A DNA stretch of 64,000 nt from Corallium rubrum (GCA_964035015.1 CAXIUP010000159.1:1-64000), one strand, 5' to 3'. Counted from the stretch's first letter, positions 40,928 to 50,448 are shown. The notes: generated by a model not told the origin, from the sequence alone. Numbers and translations are program-made.

Positions 40928-41041
40928 ACTACCAGCAATAAAAAACCAAACGAAATGATTTTTTTACAAAACAACACACGGTATTTATAATTTTCAAATT
41001 AAATATTTTTTTTTAATTTTTTAACATTTTTTTATTTTTTT

Positions 41042-41308
41042 TTATCTATTTAAAATACGTAAAAGTTCAGGATGTAATGTATCTTTTTTTCTTTTTTTTG
41101 CAGGTTTTACATAATTTTTTTCATGTTGTTCATCCATATTAGGGGGTAGCCCCACGCGCCCATTGAGTAAAATTTCTCCTTTAGTTTGTTTTGTTTCTTG
41201 TTTGATTACAAAATAATTTCGATTATATCCCCCGCCATTTCTTCTTCCATATAATAATTCCAAATAGTCTTTTTCATCTAATTGTGATGTTTTCTTCTTT
41301 GTATTCAT
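41042..41308 (-). CDS. Hypothetical 88-aa basic protein
   Basis: An intact ORF rich in Lys and Asn/Tyr, with a G-R-R-N-G-G-G-Y-N segment. No domain recognised. Nine bases separate its start from the stop of the next gene on this strand, so it is part of the capsid-gene run. Confidence 0.5.
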   Translation of the reverse strand: MNTKKKTSQLDEKDYLELLYGRRNGGGYNRNYFVIKQETKQTKGEILLNGRVGLPPNMDEQHEKNYVKPAKKRKKDTLHPELLRILNR

Positions 41309-41317
41309 TTTTTCTCT

Positions 41318-41800
41318 TTACGCCTTCTCTTCAAACAAATTCAAAGTGACCGAAATTTCTTCATCACGCATTCTTTTATCACTATCTTTTTCATATACAA
41401 TAAAAAATTGGACTTTTTTTTCCATAGTGTTTGATAATAACATAAACGGTAGTTTTTTTTTAACTTCCGAAATTTTAGGGTTTTTTTCATCATGAAATAA
41501 TAATAAACGTTTAGACAATAAGATGTGCTGATCAGCTGGAGATGATATCCCCAAATAATAATTATTCGTATATGTTAAATTTTCAATTTTTTTAGAATCA
41601 TTATTGGTCTGAATATTAGAAAAATCTAATTTTCTGCGAAATAATAAACGAAAATTTCCACAAGTATTTTTACATTCTATAGAATTTAAATTCCATAATA
41701 CGTTCTTATCAGCATATGAAAAAGACGAAAAAGGAAATGAAATTTCTTTGCTAACCATTTCCAACCTATTTTCTTTCGCTTTAAGATGGAATTTAAGCAT
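41318..41800 (-). CDS. Hypothetical 160-aa beta-rich protein
   Basis: Intact ORF immediately downstream of the penton gene (overlap of eight bases). The alternating hydrophobic pattern suggests beta strands. Position beside the penton and MCP makes a minor structural protein plausible; the sequence alone does not show it. Confidence 0.5.
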   Translation of the reverse strand: MLKFHLKAKENRLEMVSKEISFPFSSFSYADKNVLWNLNSIECKNTCGNFRLLFRRKLDFSNIQTNNDSKKIENLTYTNNYYLGISSPADQHILLSKRLLLFHDEKNPKISEVKKKLPFMLLSNTMEKKVQFFIVYEKDSDKRMRDEEISVTLNLFEEKA

Positions 41801-42740
41801 AATGAACTACACCTTCGATGCTAACAGTTCCCGAATCAAAAGGTACTTTAACACCTACAGCATCTTTTAACGCAATATGTAACGAAGAAATAAACGCTTT
41901 TTTAAATTTTCTTCTAACCGGTACAGATGGAGTGTAACTAATTAGCTCGCCATTCGCTTTTCCTTGTTTGCTCCAACGAATCGGTATTGTAGAAATAAGT
42001 TCAGTAGATGAATCACCAATAAAACTTCTTTCAAGTTCATCGCAATAAATAAACATTTTATCTAATCCATCAGATATGTCAGGTAAATGATCTGCTACAG
42101 CCGTGTATGTTGTATCATAAAGTGTACCTTTTCTTTGTTTAAATGAAAAAATTTCATCCGCAAACCCTAGCATAAAAGCTAATTTTTTAGAAATTTTCAA
42201 TGTAAGATAAATAATAAATATCGCATTTGTACCCTTTAATGACGTAGTTGACATATGATAATAATCAGCATCTTTCCCATCATATGTTGCTGGTTTTCCG
42301 TTGACAGTGATTGTAGTGTTTTCTTGATTGACCCAATATTCGCACCCTACATTTGCGGTTATTTTTACTTTACCACCCGATGTTAACATAAATGCTACAT
42401 CGTATTCATTTAAAGCGTTATTTAAATACCGCAATAAATTTTCTAAAATATAGCACCCCTCTGGAATGATGAAATTATCGCTAGTCACGGTCATTTTGCT
42501 GCTCACGTATCTATCATCTGCTTTACTATATTTCCAATCAAAAAACTCAATTTTAAAATTAAACCAACAAGAATCATCAGCGATATTTTTCGTCGTTCCC
42601 GGGTAAGAAATTTCTGTTAATTCAAAAAACGCATCGTGATTTATTGCGTCGATCGGTTCGGCTAATTTCATTTCAAATTGATTCGTATAATTAACCTCTC
42701 CATCTTCTGCAACAGTATTGCTTAAAATTTGCAAATTCAT
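41793..42740 (-). CDS. Penton-type minor capsid protein (single jelly roll)
   Basis: The intact 315-aa ORF has a Polinton/adintovirus penton layout. Landmarks are an early E-L-T-E-I-S-Y-P-G, a C-terminal M-F-I-Y-C-D-E-L-E segment (compare the usual F-V-Y-C-D), T-I-P-I-R-W, and V-P-V-R-R-K-F then I-A-L-K-D-A-V-G-V-K-V-P-F-D-S-G. The protein forms vertex pentons with the MCP. It overlaps the integrase gene by four bases (ATGA). Confidence 0.8.
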   Translation of the reverse strand: MNLQILSNTVAEDGEVNYTNQFEMKLAEPIDAINHDAFFELTEISYPGTTKNIADDSCWFNFKIEFFDWKYSKADDRYVSSKMTVTSDNFIIPEGCYILENLLRYLNNALNEYDVAFMLTSGGKVKITANVGCEYWVNQENTTITVNGKPATYDGKDADYYHMSTTSLKGTNAIFIIYLTLKISKKLAFMLGFADEIFSFKQRKGTLYDTTYTAVADHLPDISDGLDKMFIYCDELERSFIGDSSTELISTIPIRWSKQGKANGELISYTPSVPVRRKFKKAFISSLHIALKDAVGVKVPFDSGTVSIEGVVHYA

Positions 42741-43636
42741 ATTGTTTGTAATTCTTCGCGATAAAATATCCCCGTGATTTTTTCACCGTTTAAATCCACC
42801 AATTCATACGTCACGGGATCCGTTACAAATACTTTTCTGATTTTAAATTTTTCGTTCGTCCAGCGGCGTAGACTGCTTTTCTCAAAAATATTCGTTTTTC
42901 CACGCGCTATTCGCACAAGCGTTCCTTCTTTCAACACGTTTTTAGTAAAAGTGACGGGCGAGATCATCTTACGTAATAATATATTTTTAATTTTTTTTTG
43001 TTTTTTATTCTCACGATAAAGCTCGTGGGGTGTGGCGCCACCCAAACTTTTATGCGGTGAATTATTATATCTTTCGAGAATTATGCGAAAATAAGAATAA
43101 TAATCAAAACTACCCGTCAACGTTAAAACACGGCGAACCATTGTTTTTAAAGTTTGAATTACTCTTTCGACGTGAGAGGCTTTAATTTCTCGATTGAACG
43201 TGTGAAAAACTTCAAAACCATATTTTTTACTCAAAGTTTTACGAATTATTTGAAATTCTGATCCTTCGTCACATTGAATTTTCTTAGGAACACCATCCTT
43301 TTTTAAAATTTTTTCCATTTTTTCCGCTGTATTTTTTGCCGTTTTTTTCTTTAAAAATTCCACCCACACGTAACGCGAATAGACATCAATACACACAAGC
43401 CAATAACGAAATTGACGATTAAATCTCGCCAAATCTTTATTTTCTGCTAAATCAATTTCCCACTGTTCATTCTTTTCACTCACATATATATTTAAACGTC
43501 TATATTTTTTTCTAGCCAGTTTATGTTGTTTATATTTTTCTAATTGTTCCAATTCTAACGTTTCTCCTTTTAGAAGTCGCGATGCTTTTTTAATGAAATC
43601 TTCAGTAAATACAGTCTTTTTTTTTTTTTTCACCAT
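42737..43636 (-). CDS. int: Retroviral-type integrase (RVE)
   Basis: The intact 299-aa ORF has a basic N terminus and the RNase H-like integrase core with D62 (I-D-L-A-E), D123 (C-D-E-G-S-E) and E157 (H-V-E-R-V), 33 residues between the last two. The C-terminal part resembles the SH3/chromodomain-like tail of Polinton integrases. It would insert the element and create the short target duplication seen at the ends. The absence of lesions contrasts with broken neighbours. Confidence 0.9.
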   Translation of the reverse strand: MVKKKKKTVFTEDFIKKASRLLKGETLELEQLEKYKQHKLARKKYRRLNIYVSEKNEQWEIDLAENKDLARFNRQFRYWLVCIDVYSRYVWVEFLKKKTAKNTAEKMEKILKKDGVPKKIQCDEGSEFQIIRKTLSKKYGFEVFHTFNREIKASHVERVIQTLKTMVRRVLTLTGSFDYYSYFRIILERYNNSPHKSLGGATPHELYRENKKQKKIKNILLRKMISPVTFTKNVLKEGTLVRIARGKTNIFEKSSLRRWTNEKFKIRKVFVTDPVTYELVDLNGEKITGIFYREELQTI

Positions 43637-43669
43637 CTCTTTCTGAAAGAATAAATTATAAAAAAATAT

Positions 43670-44545
43670 TTAACGTAATTGTTCAACCATACGTCTGATC
43701 TGTTCAAAACCCTCTGTGTTTATAAGACTGACAAAATCTACTTTATCAGCTGCTTTTAAACCCTCATTCATCTCATCATTATATTTACAAATACAATCTT
43801 CTACGCTTAGGCTTTTGTCGATTGTGCAAAAATAAATTAATTCAGCGGTGGCAAACATATTTATGGGAATTACACACGGTTCATTCTTCGACTCACATGC
43901 TATGATTTGTTCTTCGTTTTTCTTCTTCTTTGATGTTGCTGTTGTGCTTGTTGATTTATTAGTAGCAGCAGGAGCCTTTCTTTTTTTCCCACCAGCATTC
44001 CCGCACACGTCGTGATGAAAACGGCTCAACTGTGTAGCGATCTCTGCTAGCGAATCGTTTTTCTTAAAAGAAAAACTCCCCCATTCGTCTTCCCACGACA
44101 CGGTTTCTTCTTCTTCTGATGCACCCTCAATAACCACTGGTGTTTCATTACCATCATCATCAAATACTAAATCTTCTTCGGGAACGATCTGTACTTTTTT
44201 TTGCAAAACTAATTCGCCGGTTCCAAACCCGCTGCTACGCAGCACCAGACGAATCTCGTCATTTTTGTAATTTCGGTAGGTCGAAATCACAATAAGAACA
44301 TGTTCACTCCAATTAAAGTGACCATTAGCTTGTTGTATAACGTTAACCAACTGGGGGATCGAATCCATCTCCACTTCCATCATCGACTGCATGGTAAATT
44401 TTACACACGCTTTACTCGTCGGAAATACTTTCGCTAAAATCGCTTTATTATTCTTCTTTTGAAGAGCCACCACTTTTTGCGTTAAATCCGCGTACTTTTG
44501 AAGTACGCGCTCGTTACTCACATATTGTTTTAAATATAATTCCAT
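43670..44545 (-). CDS. Hypothetical 291-aa protein with acidic patches
   Basis: Intact ORF just upstream of the integrase (34-base gap), Lys/Gln-rich at the N terminus with acidic blocks in the middle and a Lys-rich K-K-R-K-A-P segment that could be a nuclear-localisation signal. No known domain recognised. It may be co-transcribed with integrase and penton. Confidence 0.55.
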   Translation of the reverse strand: MELYLKQYVSNERVLQKYADLTQKVVALQKKNNKAILAKVFPTSKACVKFTMQSMMEVEMDSIPQLVNVIQQANGHFNWSEHVLIVISTYRNYKNDEIRLVLRSSGFGTGELVLQKKVQIVPEEDLVFDDDGNETPVVIEGASEEEETVSWEDEWGSFSFKKNDSLAEIATQLSRFHHDVCGNAGGKKRKAPAATNKSTSTTATSKKKKNEEQIIACESKNEPCVIPINMFATAELIYFCTIDKSLSVEDCICKYNDEMNEGLKAADKVDFVSLINTEGFEQIRRMVEQLR

Positions 44546-44670
44546 ACCGTTCGTGATTAGAAAGAAAATTTTGGCGATTGTTTGTTTGGACCTCGTCTCC
44601 TGAGTTCCTGATGGTATTAATGATAATGATAAAATCTTTGCTCTGCTTTTTATAATATTTAATTAATTAA

Positions 44671-44955
44671 TTAGCGTATAAAATAATGATTTTTTATATA
44701 TTCATTGAGTTCATTTGTAAAATCATGCGATCTACTCAACCCCCAATAATATTTATGCGGAAGAGTCGGTACGCCCACGGGTTCAAAAATAACTTTATCA
44801 CAACCTTTTCTAAAATAATCTTTTTCCAAACCAATTATTTTAAAATCATATGACGAATTAATTAACAGGTATAATTGCTCAGACTGAATCGGCTTTGCAT
44901 AAATTTCACCCGTATTAATTTTACGGAGAATATCGATATTAACAAACAGTTTCAT
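44671..44955 (-). CDS. Short protein of the Y-Y-W family
   Basis: An intact 94-aa ORF containing V-I-F-E-P-V-G-V-P-T-L-P-H-K-Y-Y-W-G-L near its end. The same beta-then-Y-W(G/T) pattern occurs in proteins at 47,469, 48,357 and 50,417, so these form an element-specific family. Role unknown. Confidence 0.5.
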   Translation of the reverse strand: MKLFVNIDILRKINTGEIYAKPIQSEQLYLLINSSYDFKIIGLEKDYFRKGCDKVIFEPVGVPTLPHKYYWGLSRSHDFTNELNEYIKNHYFIR

Positions 44956-45014
44956 TAGAATTCTTTTATTTTTTTTTCTTTACAGATATTTAAATTATTC
45001 TAATTAAAAAAAAA

Positions 45015-46214
45015 CTACTGTTCACTAAGCTGAGTGATAATGTTTTGATCATTGGGTAATATATAATTTATATATCGTGTTTTACAATAACTTGAGTCCA
45101 CAGTACGTATATGAATGGTAGAGGATAACTTTTTTGTTCTTAAATCAACATATCCATAACTCCGCCAATCATTCAATACTGTATGTACATAATCGCGAGA
45201 ATATTTTCTATAATTTCTCGCTTTTTTTTTAAAAACGTAGACAGAGTCTTTTAATTTATCTAAATGAGTTGCGCACTTTTTTTTACAATTTTTATACATG
45301 CAAATTTCACGTGTTCTATACATATAATTACAATAAAAATAATTTTCCCCATCACCATCAATTTTATCCAATTCCCATTCTAAATTTTTCTCAATAAACG
45401 TTGTTATCGTCGCAATTGAATACTCTGTTTTTCTTTCAGTCAATAACACGCGCGAGGGATTATGATCTTCACAATAAAATAGAAAAATTATCACTAACGT
45501 ATATAACAAGTCGACATCAAAACTAGCGTAGGATAAAAACACACTCATAAAAATATCAGGTGCAATAGTAAATAAATAATACGTCACCATGAAAATTCTT
45601 TCGTTATACTTTAAATTAATCGTGAGTAAGAATTCCCGTAGTGAGTCATTTAACGGGTAGAGTACTTCGTCCGTCACACTATTTACACAATATAATTTAT
45701 GCTGATACAACGCTTTCAAACATCCTGGGGAGTGTTGAGTTAACACTTCTTCCTCCACGTCGAAAGAAATATGCATGAAATAAGAATGTCTAGAATAAAA
45801 ATTAACATTGCACCCACGATGTCGCTTCAACATCACACCGTCTCTCAATGTTCGATACACGCACCATTCACGACCAGCGACCTTGGGTAATAAATATTCC
45901 CATCCATTTTCTAGAATAACATAATCCCTATCCGTATCCTTGTACAAGTATGCAGCGCTATGAAATAAATAGTCTATGTCATCACAATCTTCTTCTTCTT
46001 CACGCGCCGATCTTCTCTTAATTCCCGATATATAATTTCCCTCGTAGTGATCTAACACACCGCACAACCAGTACAACATCCCCATATAACGCGATGAAAA
46101 ACGTCTCATTTCCGGTATTATGCAAAGCAACATTTTTAGGGATATGGCGGTAGTTGCACGATCAGTTTCAACGCTGTTCATTTTCACACGTCCGGTATGA
46201 TCGCGTTTCGACAT
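45015..46214 (-). CDS. Large arm protein, paralog of the 27-kb gene
   Basis: Intact 399-aa ORF. The shared landmarks with the 26,766-27,957 gene are Y-M-G-M-L-Y-W-L-C-G, Y-E-G-N-Y-I, F-Y-C-E-D-H-N-P and a C-terminal D-L-R-T-K region. Between them lie several charged segments, and a Cys-rich C-x(5)-C-x(3)-C cluster near residue 305. No characterised family recognised. Being intact here while its counterpart is broken suggests redundancy or different constraint. Confidence 0.6.
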   Translation of the reverse strand: MSKRDHTGRVKMNSVETDRATTAISLKMLLCIIPEMRRFSSRYMGMLYWLCGVLDHYEGNYISGIKRRSAREEEEDCDDIDYLFHSAAYLYKDTDRDYVILENGWEYLLPKVAGREWCVYRTLRDGVMLKRHRGCNVNFYSRHSYFMHISFDVEEEVLTQHSPGCLKALYQHKLYCVNSVTDEVLYPLNDSLREFLLTINLKYNERIFMVTYYLFTIAPDIFMSVFLSYASFDVDLLYTLVIIFLFYCEDHNPSRVLLTERKTEYSIATITTFIEKNLEWELDKIDGDGENYFYCNYMYRTREICMYKNCKKKCATHLDKLKDSVYVFKKKARNYRKYSRDYVHTVLNDWRSYGYVDLRTKKLSSTIHIRTVDSSYCKTRYINYILPNDQNIITQLSEQ

Positions 46215-46327
46215 CGTTTTGAATCAAATCTTTTAATTTTTCTTTAATATTTTTTTCAAAATGCAAATTTTTTTCTTAACAATATAAGAAAACCCGCAAA
46301 CGCGAGATTTCAAACAAAACAAACAAA

Positions 46328-46810
46328 ATGGCTAGCCGACGCACTACTACTATTAATGAGGAGAGACACACGTCTATTGCGTACCGTTCAATAGTGGGTA
46401 ACGCGTGGTGGAGTTTTTTAAGCAAGCAAAAAGCAACGATGGGGGCATTTAAGAACGCTAAACTGCCTTTCTATAGATCGTTGTTAGACAAATTACGATA
46501 TCAACATAATCTCGATTTTTATGTCGATTCTTACGGATATGGTATATTGGGCGATTCGCCAGAGCAAAAAAACCAGCGTTACGAAAAGTATACTTTGTTA
46601 ACCCACGTCGAAAATCTTATCACGGAATTCGAGGCGTCGTTATTATGGTGCGATGTGTGGGACAGTACAATCAGCGCCGACGAATTTGCAAACATCGTGT
46701 ACAATGTACATCCCGAAACTCGAGAGTACTTTAAACCAAAACCACCACCCCCAGAATGTTGTTCTGAACACGTTTCTTGCAAAATTAAAGATAAAGAAAT
46801 AACATTTTGA
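46328..46810 (+). CDS. Hypothetical 160-aa protein, divergent
   Basis: The only clear plus-strand gene in the right arm before the far end. It has F-Y-V-D-S-Y-G-Y-G-I, similar to L-Y-F-D-A-C-G-C-V-I in the 28,545 protein, and a Pro-rich C-terminal P-K-P-P-P-P stretch. The divergent promoter region lies between it and the 45-kb gene. Not recognised. Confidence 0.5.
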   Translation: MASRRTTTINEERHTSIAYRSIVGNAWWSFLSKQKATMGAFKNAKLPFYRSLLDKLRYQHNLDFYVDSYGYGILGDSPEQKNQRYEKYTLLTHVENLITEFEASLLWCDVWDSTISADEFANIVYNVHPETREYFKPKPPPPECCSEHVSCKIKDKEITF

Positions 46811-47002
46811 AAAAATGGATGAAGACGAACAAATATTTATTTCTCACATGTAACTACAACTACTAAAAAAAAATGTTTCACGATAGTTGTTATACTTTAG
46901 TTCACGATAGTTTCTTATAGTTTTTAACGATAGTTCTTAACAATACTTTAGTTCAAATAAAAAAAATGTTTCTTTTAAGCAGTGTTCAAATCTTGTCTTT
47001 CA

Positions 47003-47254
47003 TCAACGTGGCGCAATGCTCTCCCGATTATTATAGTCCTGCTGGGGTTTCTTCTCTTCGTACACCTCCTCCCTCAGGAAATAAATCTCTTTGAAGTTTT
47101 TGGCTTCGCGGGACTTTTTCACCAGATATCGCTGCTCGCCGTTCGCTCTCATCCAGCTTATTTTCTGCACCCACCACTCGTTATCGACCACCCAGTCTTC
47201 AACGACCACGTCGTTCTTCATCGTTGTTACATTGTAGTAATAGTCATCCATCAT
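47003..47254 (-). CDS. Hypothetical 83-aa ORF starting M-M-D-D
   Basis: Short ORF with an acidic/aromatic N terminus. Its M-M-D start resembles the M-M-D/M-M-E starts at 47,789 and 48,707, which may indicate origin from the same duplicated locus. Weak evidence. Confidence 0.35.
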   Translation of the reverse strand: MMDDYYYNVTTMKNDVVVEDWVVDNEWWVQKISWMRANGEQRYLVKKSREAKNFKEIYFLREEVYEEKKPQQDYNNRESIAPR

Positions 47255-47468
47255 CGTACTTGCTCAGTGTTCTAGATTATTTCGACGTCGTCACCGAGTT
47301 TTATGTTCTAAATTTTTTTCCCCAACGTAACAAAACAAACAAATCTTAAGTGTTTATTTTTTCTGGTTTTCTAGATCACGTTCCGACACTTATCGTTACT
47401 ACGCGACAAAAACAAACACGACCCAACACTTGGATGGTCTACACATCAAAACAAACAAACGTTTGTTC

Positions 47469-47789
47469 TCACACTAATATACAAGTGCATGTTTGTTGTT
47501 CTGGATCTTTCCACATTTCCTGTGTCGTATATCTGTTTACATGTAGTTTTAAGTCAAAAATCAAGCCGGGATTAACCACTGTTGTCCAATAATGAACGTA
47601 CTTCATTCTTTTCTTAACTTGACTTGATAAATTAACCACGTTAAAATAAACCACAGCTTCACCCGTTTTAAAAAAATCTTCTCTCACACTAATAACTTTC
47701 AAATATGTGGTGTAACACTCCCTCAACTCGGGATATATTTGTTTGAGGGGGATATATTTTCTTCTGATAATGTGATGCTCATCCATCAT
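47469..47789 (-). CDS. Y-Y-W family protein (first of a tandem pair)
   Basis: A 106-aa intact ORF with Y-P-E-L-R-E-C-Y-T-T-Y-L-K-V, V-V-Y-F-N-V-V-N-L-S and V-H-Y-W-T. It aligns with the 48,357 protein, which has Y-P-M-L-K-E-C-C-A-T-Y-L-K-V and I-Y-Y-W-T, so the two are recent paralogs. The start overlaps the previous gene's end by one base. Function unknown. Confidence 0.6.
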   Translation of the reverse strand: MMDEHHIIRRKYIPLKQIYPELRECYTTYLKVISVREDFFKTGEAVVYFNVVNLSSQVKKRMKYVHYWTTVVNPGLIFDLKLHVNRYTTQEMWKDPEQQTCTCILV

Positions 47790-48031
47790 CAGGCTGCTCT
47801 TATCTTATCTTTTCTTTTATTCAGACGTTTTATAAGCGAAGAAAATACCCTTTTAAATTCTTCGCTATCTTCCACACACGTTATATCTGCAGAGTCTGCT
47901 GGATGGTAATCATTTGCAATGAATTCATCATCGTCTGTATCTGAATAATTATTATCATAACTAGATTTCTCATACTCCTTCCTCTCCATTACCCTTTCGA
48001 ATACTAAAAAAAATTCTAGGAAGGAATACAT
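47789..48031 (-). CDS. Short acidic protein upstream of the Y-Y-W gene
   Basis: The ORF opens at ATG 48,031 or, more probably, at ATG 47,989 (M-E-R-K-E-Y-E-K). It has acidic D-T-D-D-D-E and a basic C-terminal end, and its last base overlaps the next ATG. This gene pair resembles the pair at 48,357-48,942, implying a duplicated two-gene unit. Confidence 0.45.
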   Translation of the reverse strand: MYSFLEFFLVFERVMERKEYEKSSYDNNYSDTDDDEFIANDYHPADSADITCVEDSEEFKRVFSSLIKRLNKRKDKIRAA

Positions 48032-48162
48032 TAATTTTTCCCTTCCCGTCGTATATATTTTTTTTTTCCCTCCAAAGAATTACAAATTTCACCGTATTTT
48101 TTCACCCAGAATAAATTAAATACAAAAAAAAATTTCCCAGTTCTCATTTTTTTTCTATGAAT

Positions 48163-48330
48163 AAATAAATAACCCCTTTTTTTTCCGGTTTCGAAAAGGA
48201 AATGTTGAATGAAATAAATTATCCCTTTTCCGGTTTCGAATGTCAATCATATTCAAAGGGTAATTATGTTGAATAAATAAATCACCCTTTTCCGGTTTCG
48301 AATGTCAATCATCAATTTCAACCCCGGTTT
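48163..48330. repeat. Tandem repeats with TTTTCCGGTTTCGAA
   Basis: Three units of about 55-65 bases share CCCTTTTCCGGTTTCGAATG, followed by AATAAATAA. They lie between the two gene pairs, where a promoter would be expected. Open frames through the block look accidental. Confidence 0.6.
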
Positions 48331-48356
48331 CGATTACGTTTATTTTAATTCTTTGA

Positions 48357-48707
48357 TTACATCACAATGCATTTTTGTAATAACCCCCCCTTTTTTTTTT
48401 TCCATATCTTCTGCGGTGTCATGTGCTGTGTGTTTACATAGTTCATATAATCACAAGTATTTCTAAATTTATCAACTAGTGTCCAATAATATATATATTC
48501 CATTCGTGGTATTTCTGAATTATAAGATAAATTAACAGCGTCAAAAAAAATAACGTCTTCCATATAATGAAAATAATCATTTAATACATCAACGACTTTA
48601 AGATAAGTCGCGCAACATTCTTTTAACATAGGATATATATCATCAAATTCAATAAACTTTCGTTTACTAAGTCCTCTTGAGACTGACGACACGTCATTCT
48701 CCATCAA
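48357..48707 (-). CDS. Y-Y-W family protein (second of a tandem pair)
   Basis: Intact 116-aa ORF, paralog of 47,469-47,789 as described there, with R-M-E-Y-I-Y-Y-W-T and a Lys-rich, frame-fragile A-tract before the last residues. Starts in a 14-base overlap with the next upstream ORF. Confidence 0.6.
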   Translation of the reverse strand: MMENDVSSVSRGLSKRKFIEFDDIYPMLKECCATYLKVVDVLNDYFHYMEDVIFFDAVNLSYNSEIPRMEYIYYWTLVDKFRNTCDYMNYVNTQHMTPQKIWKKKKGGLLQKCIVM

Positions 48708-48942
48708 GAATTTGCTTTAACAATATATTTCTTCGTAAGTCCTTCAAATAGTCTTTATGAATTTTTTCACGCACTTTCTCTCTTTCGCGCAATATCGCGT
48801 CAATATGCAACCACACAGCAGTATGTAAATAAGCGTCTCCTTCGAAGTTATTCTCCCGTAGCTTCTGAACAAAAAATTCCGCCGTTTCACATATCAATTT
48901 GTCAAGAAGCAACGTCGCACAACCGTCCGTACCCTCTGACAT
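48694..48942 (-). CDS. Hypothetical 82-aa helical protein
   Basis: Intact ORF, helical with Glu/Arg-rich regions, overlapping the Y-Y-W gene by 14 bases. Position-equivalent to the 47,789 acidic ORF but similarity is weak. Confidence 0.45.
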   Translation of the reverse strand: MSEGTDGCATLLLDKLICETAEFFVQKLRENNFEGDAYLHTAVWLHIDAILREREKVREKIHKDYLKDLRRNILLKQILDGE

Positions 48943-48983
48943 CTCTCTAGCAATAAAGCAACAAAATGAGATTTTCTAATCTT

Positions 48984-49199
48984 TTATTGCAACGAACCCA
49001 ATACCATTAACAAATAAAAAATCTCCGCAAACCCAACTAAAAATACATTTCTATCAAGATAATTATCACAAAGAAAAAAATAATAAAAGGCTAGAAAGAA
49101 AAGTTTTTCACAAACGAAAAATAGAAACATGTTCGTTATACGTTTTTTTATCAGCATATACACAACAAGTTCATCCATTAAGTTCAGATGTCTGTTCAT
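48984..49199 (-). CDS. Hypothetical hydrophobic 71-aa ORF
   Basis: Contains two strongly hydrophobic stretches that could be membrane spans and no recognisable motif. It may be a small membrane protein or an accidental frame in AT-rich DNA. Confidence 0.3.
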   Translation of the reverse strand: MNRHLNLMDELVVYMLIKKRITNMFLFFVCEKLFFLAFYYFFLCDNYLDRNVFLVGFAEIFYLLMVLGSLQ

Positions 49200-49202
49200 C
49201 GT

Positions 49203-49610
49203 CTAACGAGAGAGACACCCCACCGAAATGTGTTCCACCTGAAAGTTCAATGCCACAATATCAATCCCGTGTTCGACGCACTTACTATCCACACGTGTTT
49301 TTAACGTAGCGTTAGCTATCGCCGTCTCTTCTTTAAGAATCTGTAAAATTAGCGGAGGTACTGTTGTTATTTTTAGCTCTTCTTCATTCTCTAAAATTTT
49401 GCAAATATCTAGTTCTTCACCTTTCCTGCTATAAAACGAAACGACGTTCCACTTCTCGGGAGGTTCGCCAATATCTATCAACCTTTTGTCAATGCTTGAT
49501 ACTAACTCTTTGTTAATAATCGCCGTTTCGTCACCCACAATCGTTTCAACAACGTTTCTAAGCTTGTCTTGTTTATCTTGCTGCATTCTTAAATCTTCGA
49601 GGTTGCACAT
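49203..49610 (-). CDS. Hypothetical 135-aa protein
   Basis: Intact ORF of coding-like composition with Cys at start and end, mixed alpha/beta pattern, no known domain. It starts just downstream of a CTCC-rich spacer. Confidence 0.5.
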   Translation of the reverse strand: MCNLEDLRMQQDKQDKLRNVVETIVGDETAIINKELVSSIDKRLIDIGEPPEKWNVVSFYSRKGEELDICKILENEEELKITTVPPLILQILKEETAIANATLKTRVDSKCVEHGIDIVALNFQVEHISVGCLSR

Positions 49611-49715
49611 CCGTGCTCCTCCTCCTTAAATAAATAACACATCACTTCAATTTCAAATTTTTTTATTTAATTAACATAATTACACACAAAAAAAAATGAA
49701 TTAACAATTACACGA

Positions 49716-50141
49716 TCAGAAGTTAAATTGTTTAAGATCGTTCCAATTCGATATATAAATTACGTTACGTACATATCCCTTATAATTGCAAAAATCGAAT
49801 AATTGTTGTTCCTTAAATTTAACGCTACATGTCTTCACCGACGACAAACATTTCCTAATCAAAAAATAACGTTCTTTCCATTGTGTTGGTGCTGGATCAT
49901 CTATCCACTGACACGCTTTCATCATTACCATCGCTATTTCTCGAAGATCTCTTTCTTCGTTCGTGGGTAGAAACGTATAGATGTGGGGGAGAATCCTCAG
50001 CATCGGAATTATGTCAGATTGAAAACTAATTAAATATTCCATTAGGAGATTAGAATCAGCATTGGTGATAGAATTACACTTTGCCATACGATATTCTGTC
50101 ATGTAAATTCGTGTAGAAAGACTGCTCAGCAATTCATTCAA
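49716..50141 (-). CDS. Hypothetical 141-aa helical protein
   Basis: Intact ORF, mostly helical with Met-rich and Cys-containing segments and an aromatic C-terminal part. No recognised family. Confidence 0.5.
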   Translation of the reverse strand: MNELLSSLSTRIYMTEYRMAKCNSITNADSNLLMEYLISFQSDIIPMLRILPHIYTFLPTNEERDLREIAMVMMKACQWIDDPAPTQWKERYFLIRKCLSSVKTCSVKFKEQQLFDFCNYKGYVRNVIYISNWNDLKQFNF

Positions 50142-50172
50142 CCTCTTCTCTAAGTCGCCTTGCTTAAGCTGT

Positions 50173-50448
50173 TCAGGTTGAAAATTCTTTTTTTTTTTTT
50201 TTGTTATACGAAGAATATATGTTCTCGTTAAATAGTTTTCTACAGAAAATTGTCAAGGGTTTATTATTAATTCTCGGTAGAGATCGTAAACACATGGAAT
50301 GTTTTCTTATAATACAACAATGAAGAGGACAACGTATACACCATTTATAATAGTTTTTTATCGACGAGGCGTGTAACTTCGAACAATTTTCATTCACCAC
50401 GTATACACGAACAGAGTCACTTCGACCAATTTTCATTGCTTTCCTCAA
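50173..50448 (-). CDS. Hypothetical Cys-rich 91-aa protein
   Basis: A basic ORF with C-x-x-C-x(3)-C-C near residue 40 and Lys-rich ends. It overlaps the next upstream ORF (50,417). May be a zinc-binding regulator; no homology recognised. Confidence 0.4.
   Translation of the reverse strand: MRKAMKIGRSDSVRVYVVNENCSKLHASSIKNYYKWCIRCPLHCCIIRKHSMCLRSLPRINNKPLTIFCRKLFNENIYSSYNKKKKKEFST

Noticed and set aside
42737-43636. Integrase as part of an LTR retrotransposon
   Set aside because: No gag, protease of the aspartic type or reverse transcriptase is nearby; capsid, ATPase and adenain-like genes with matching TIRs show it belongs to the Polinton.
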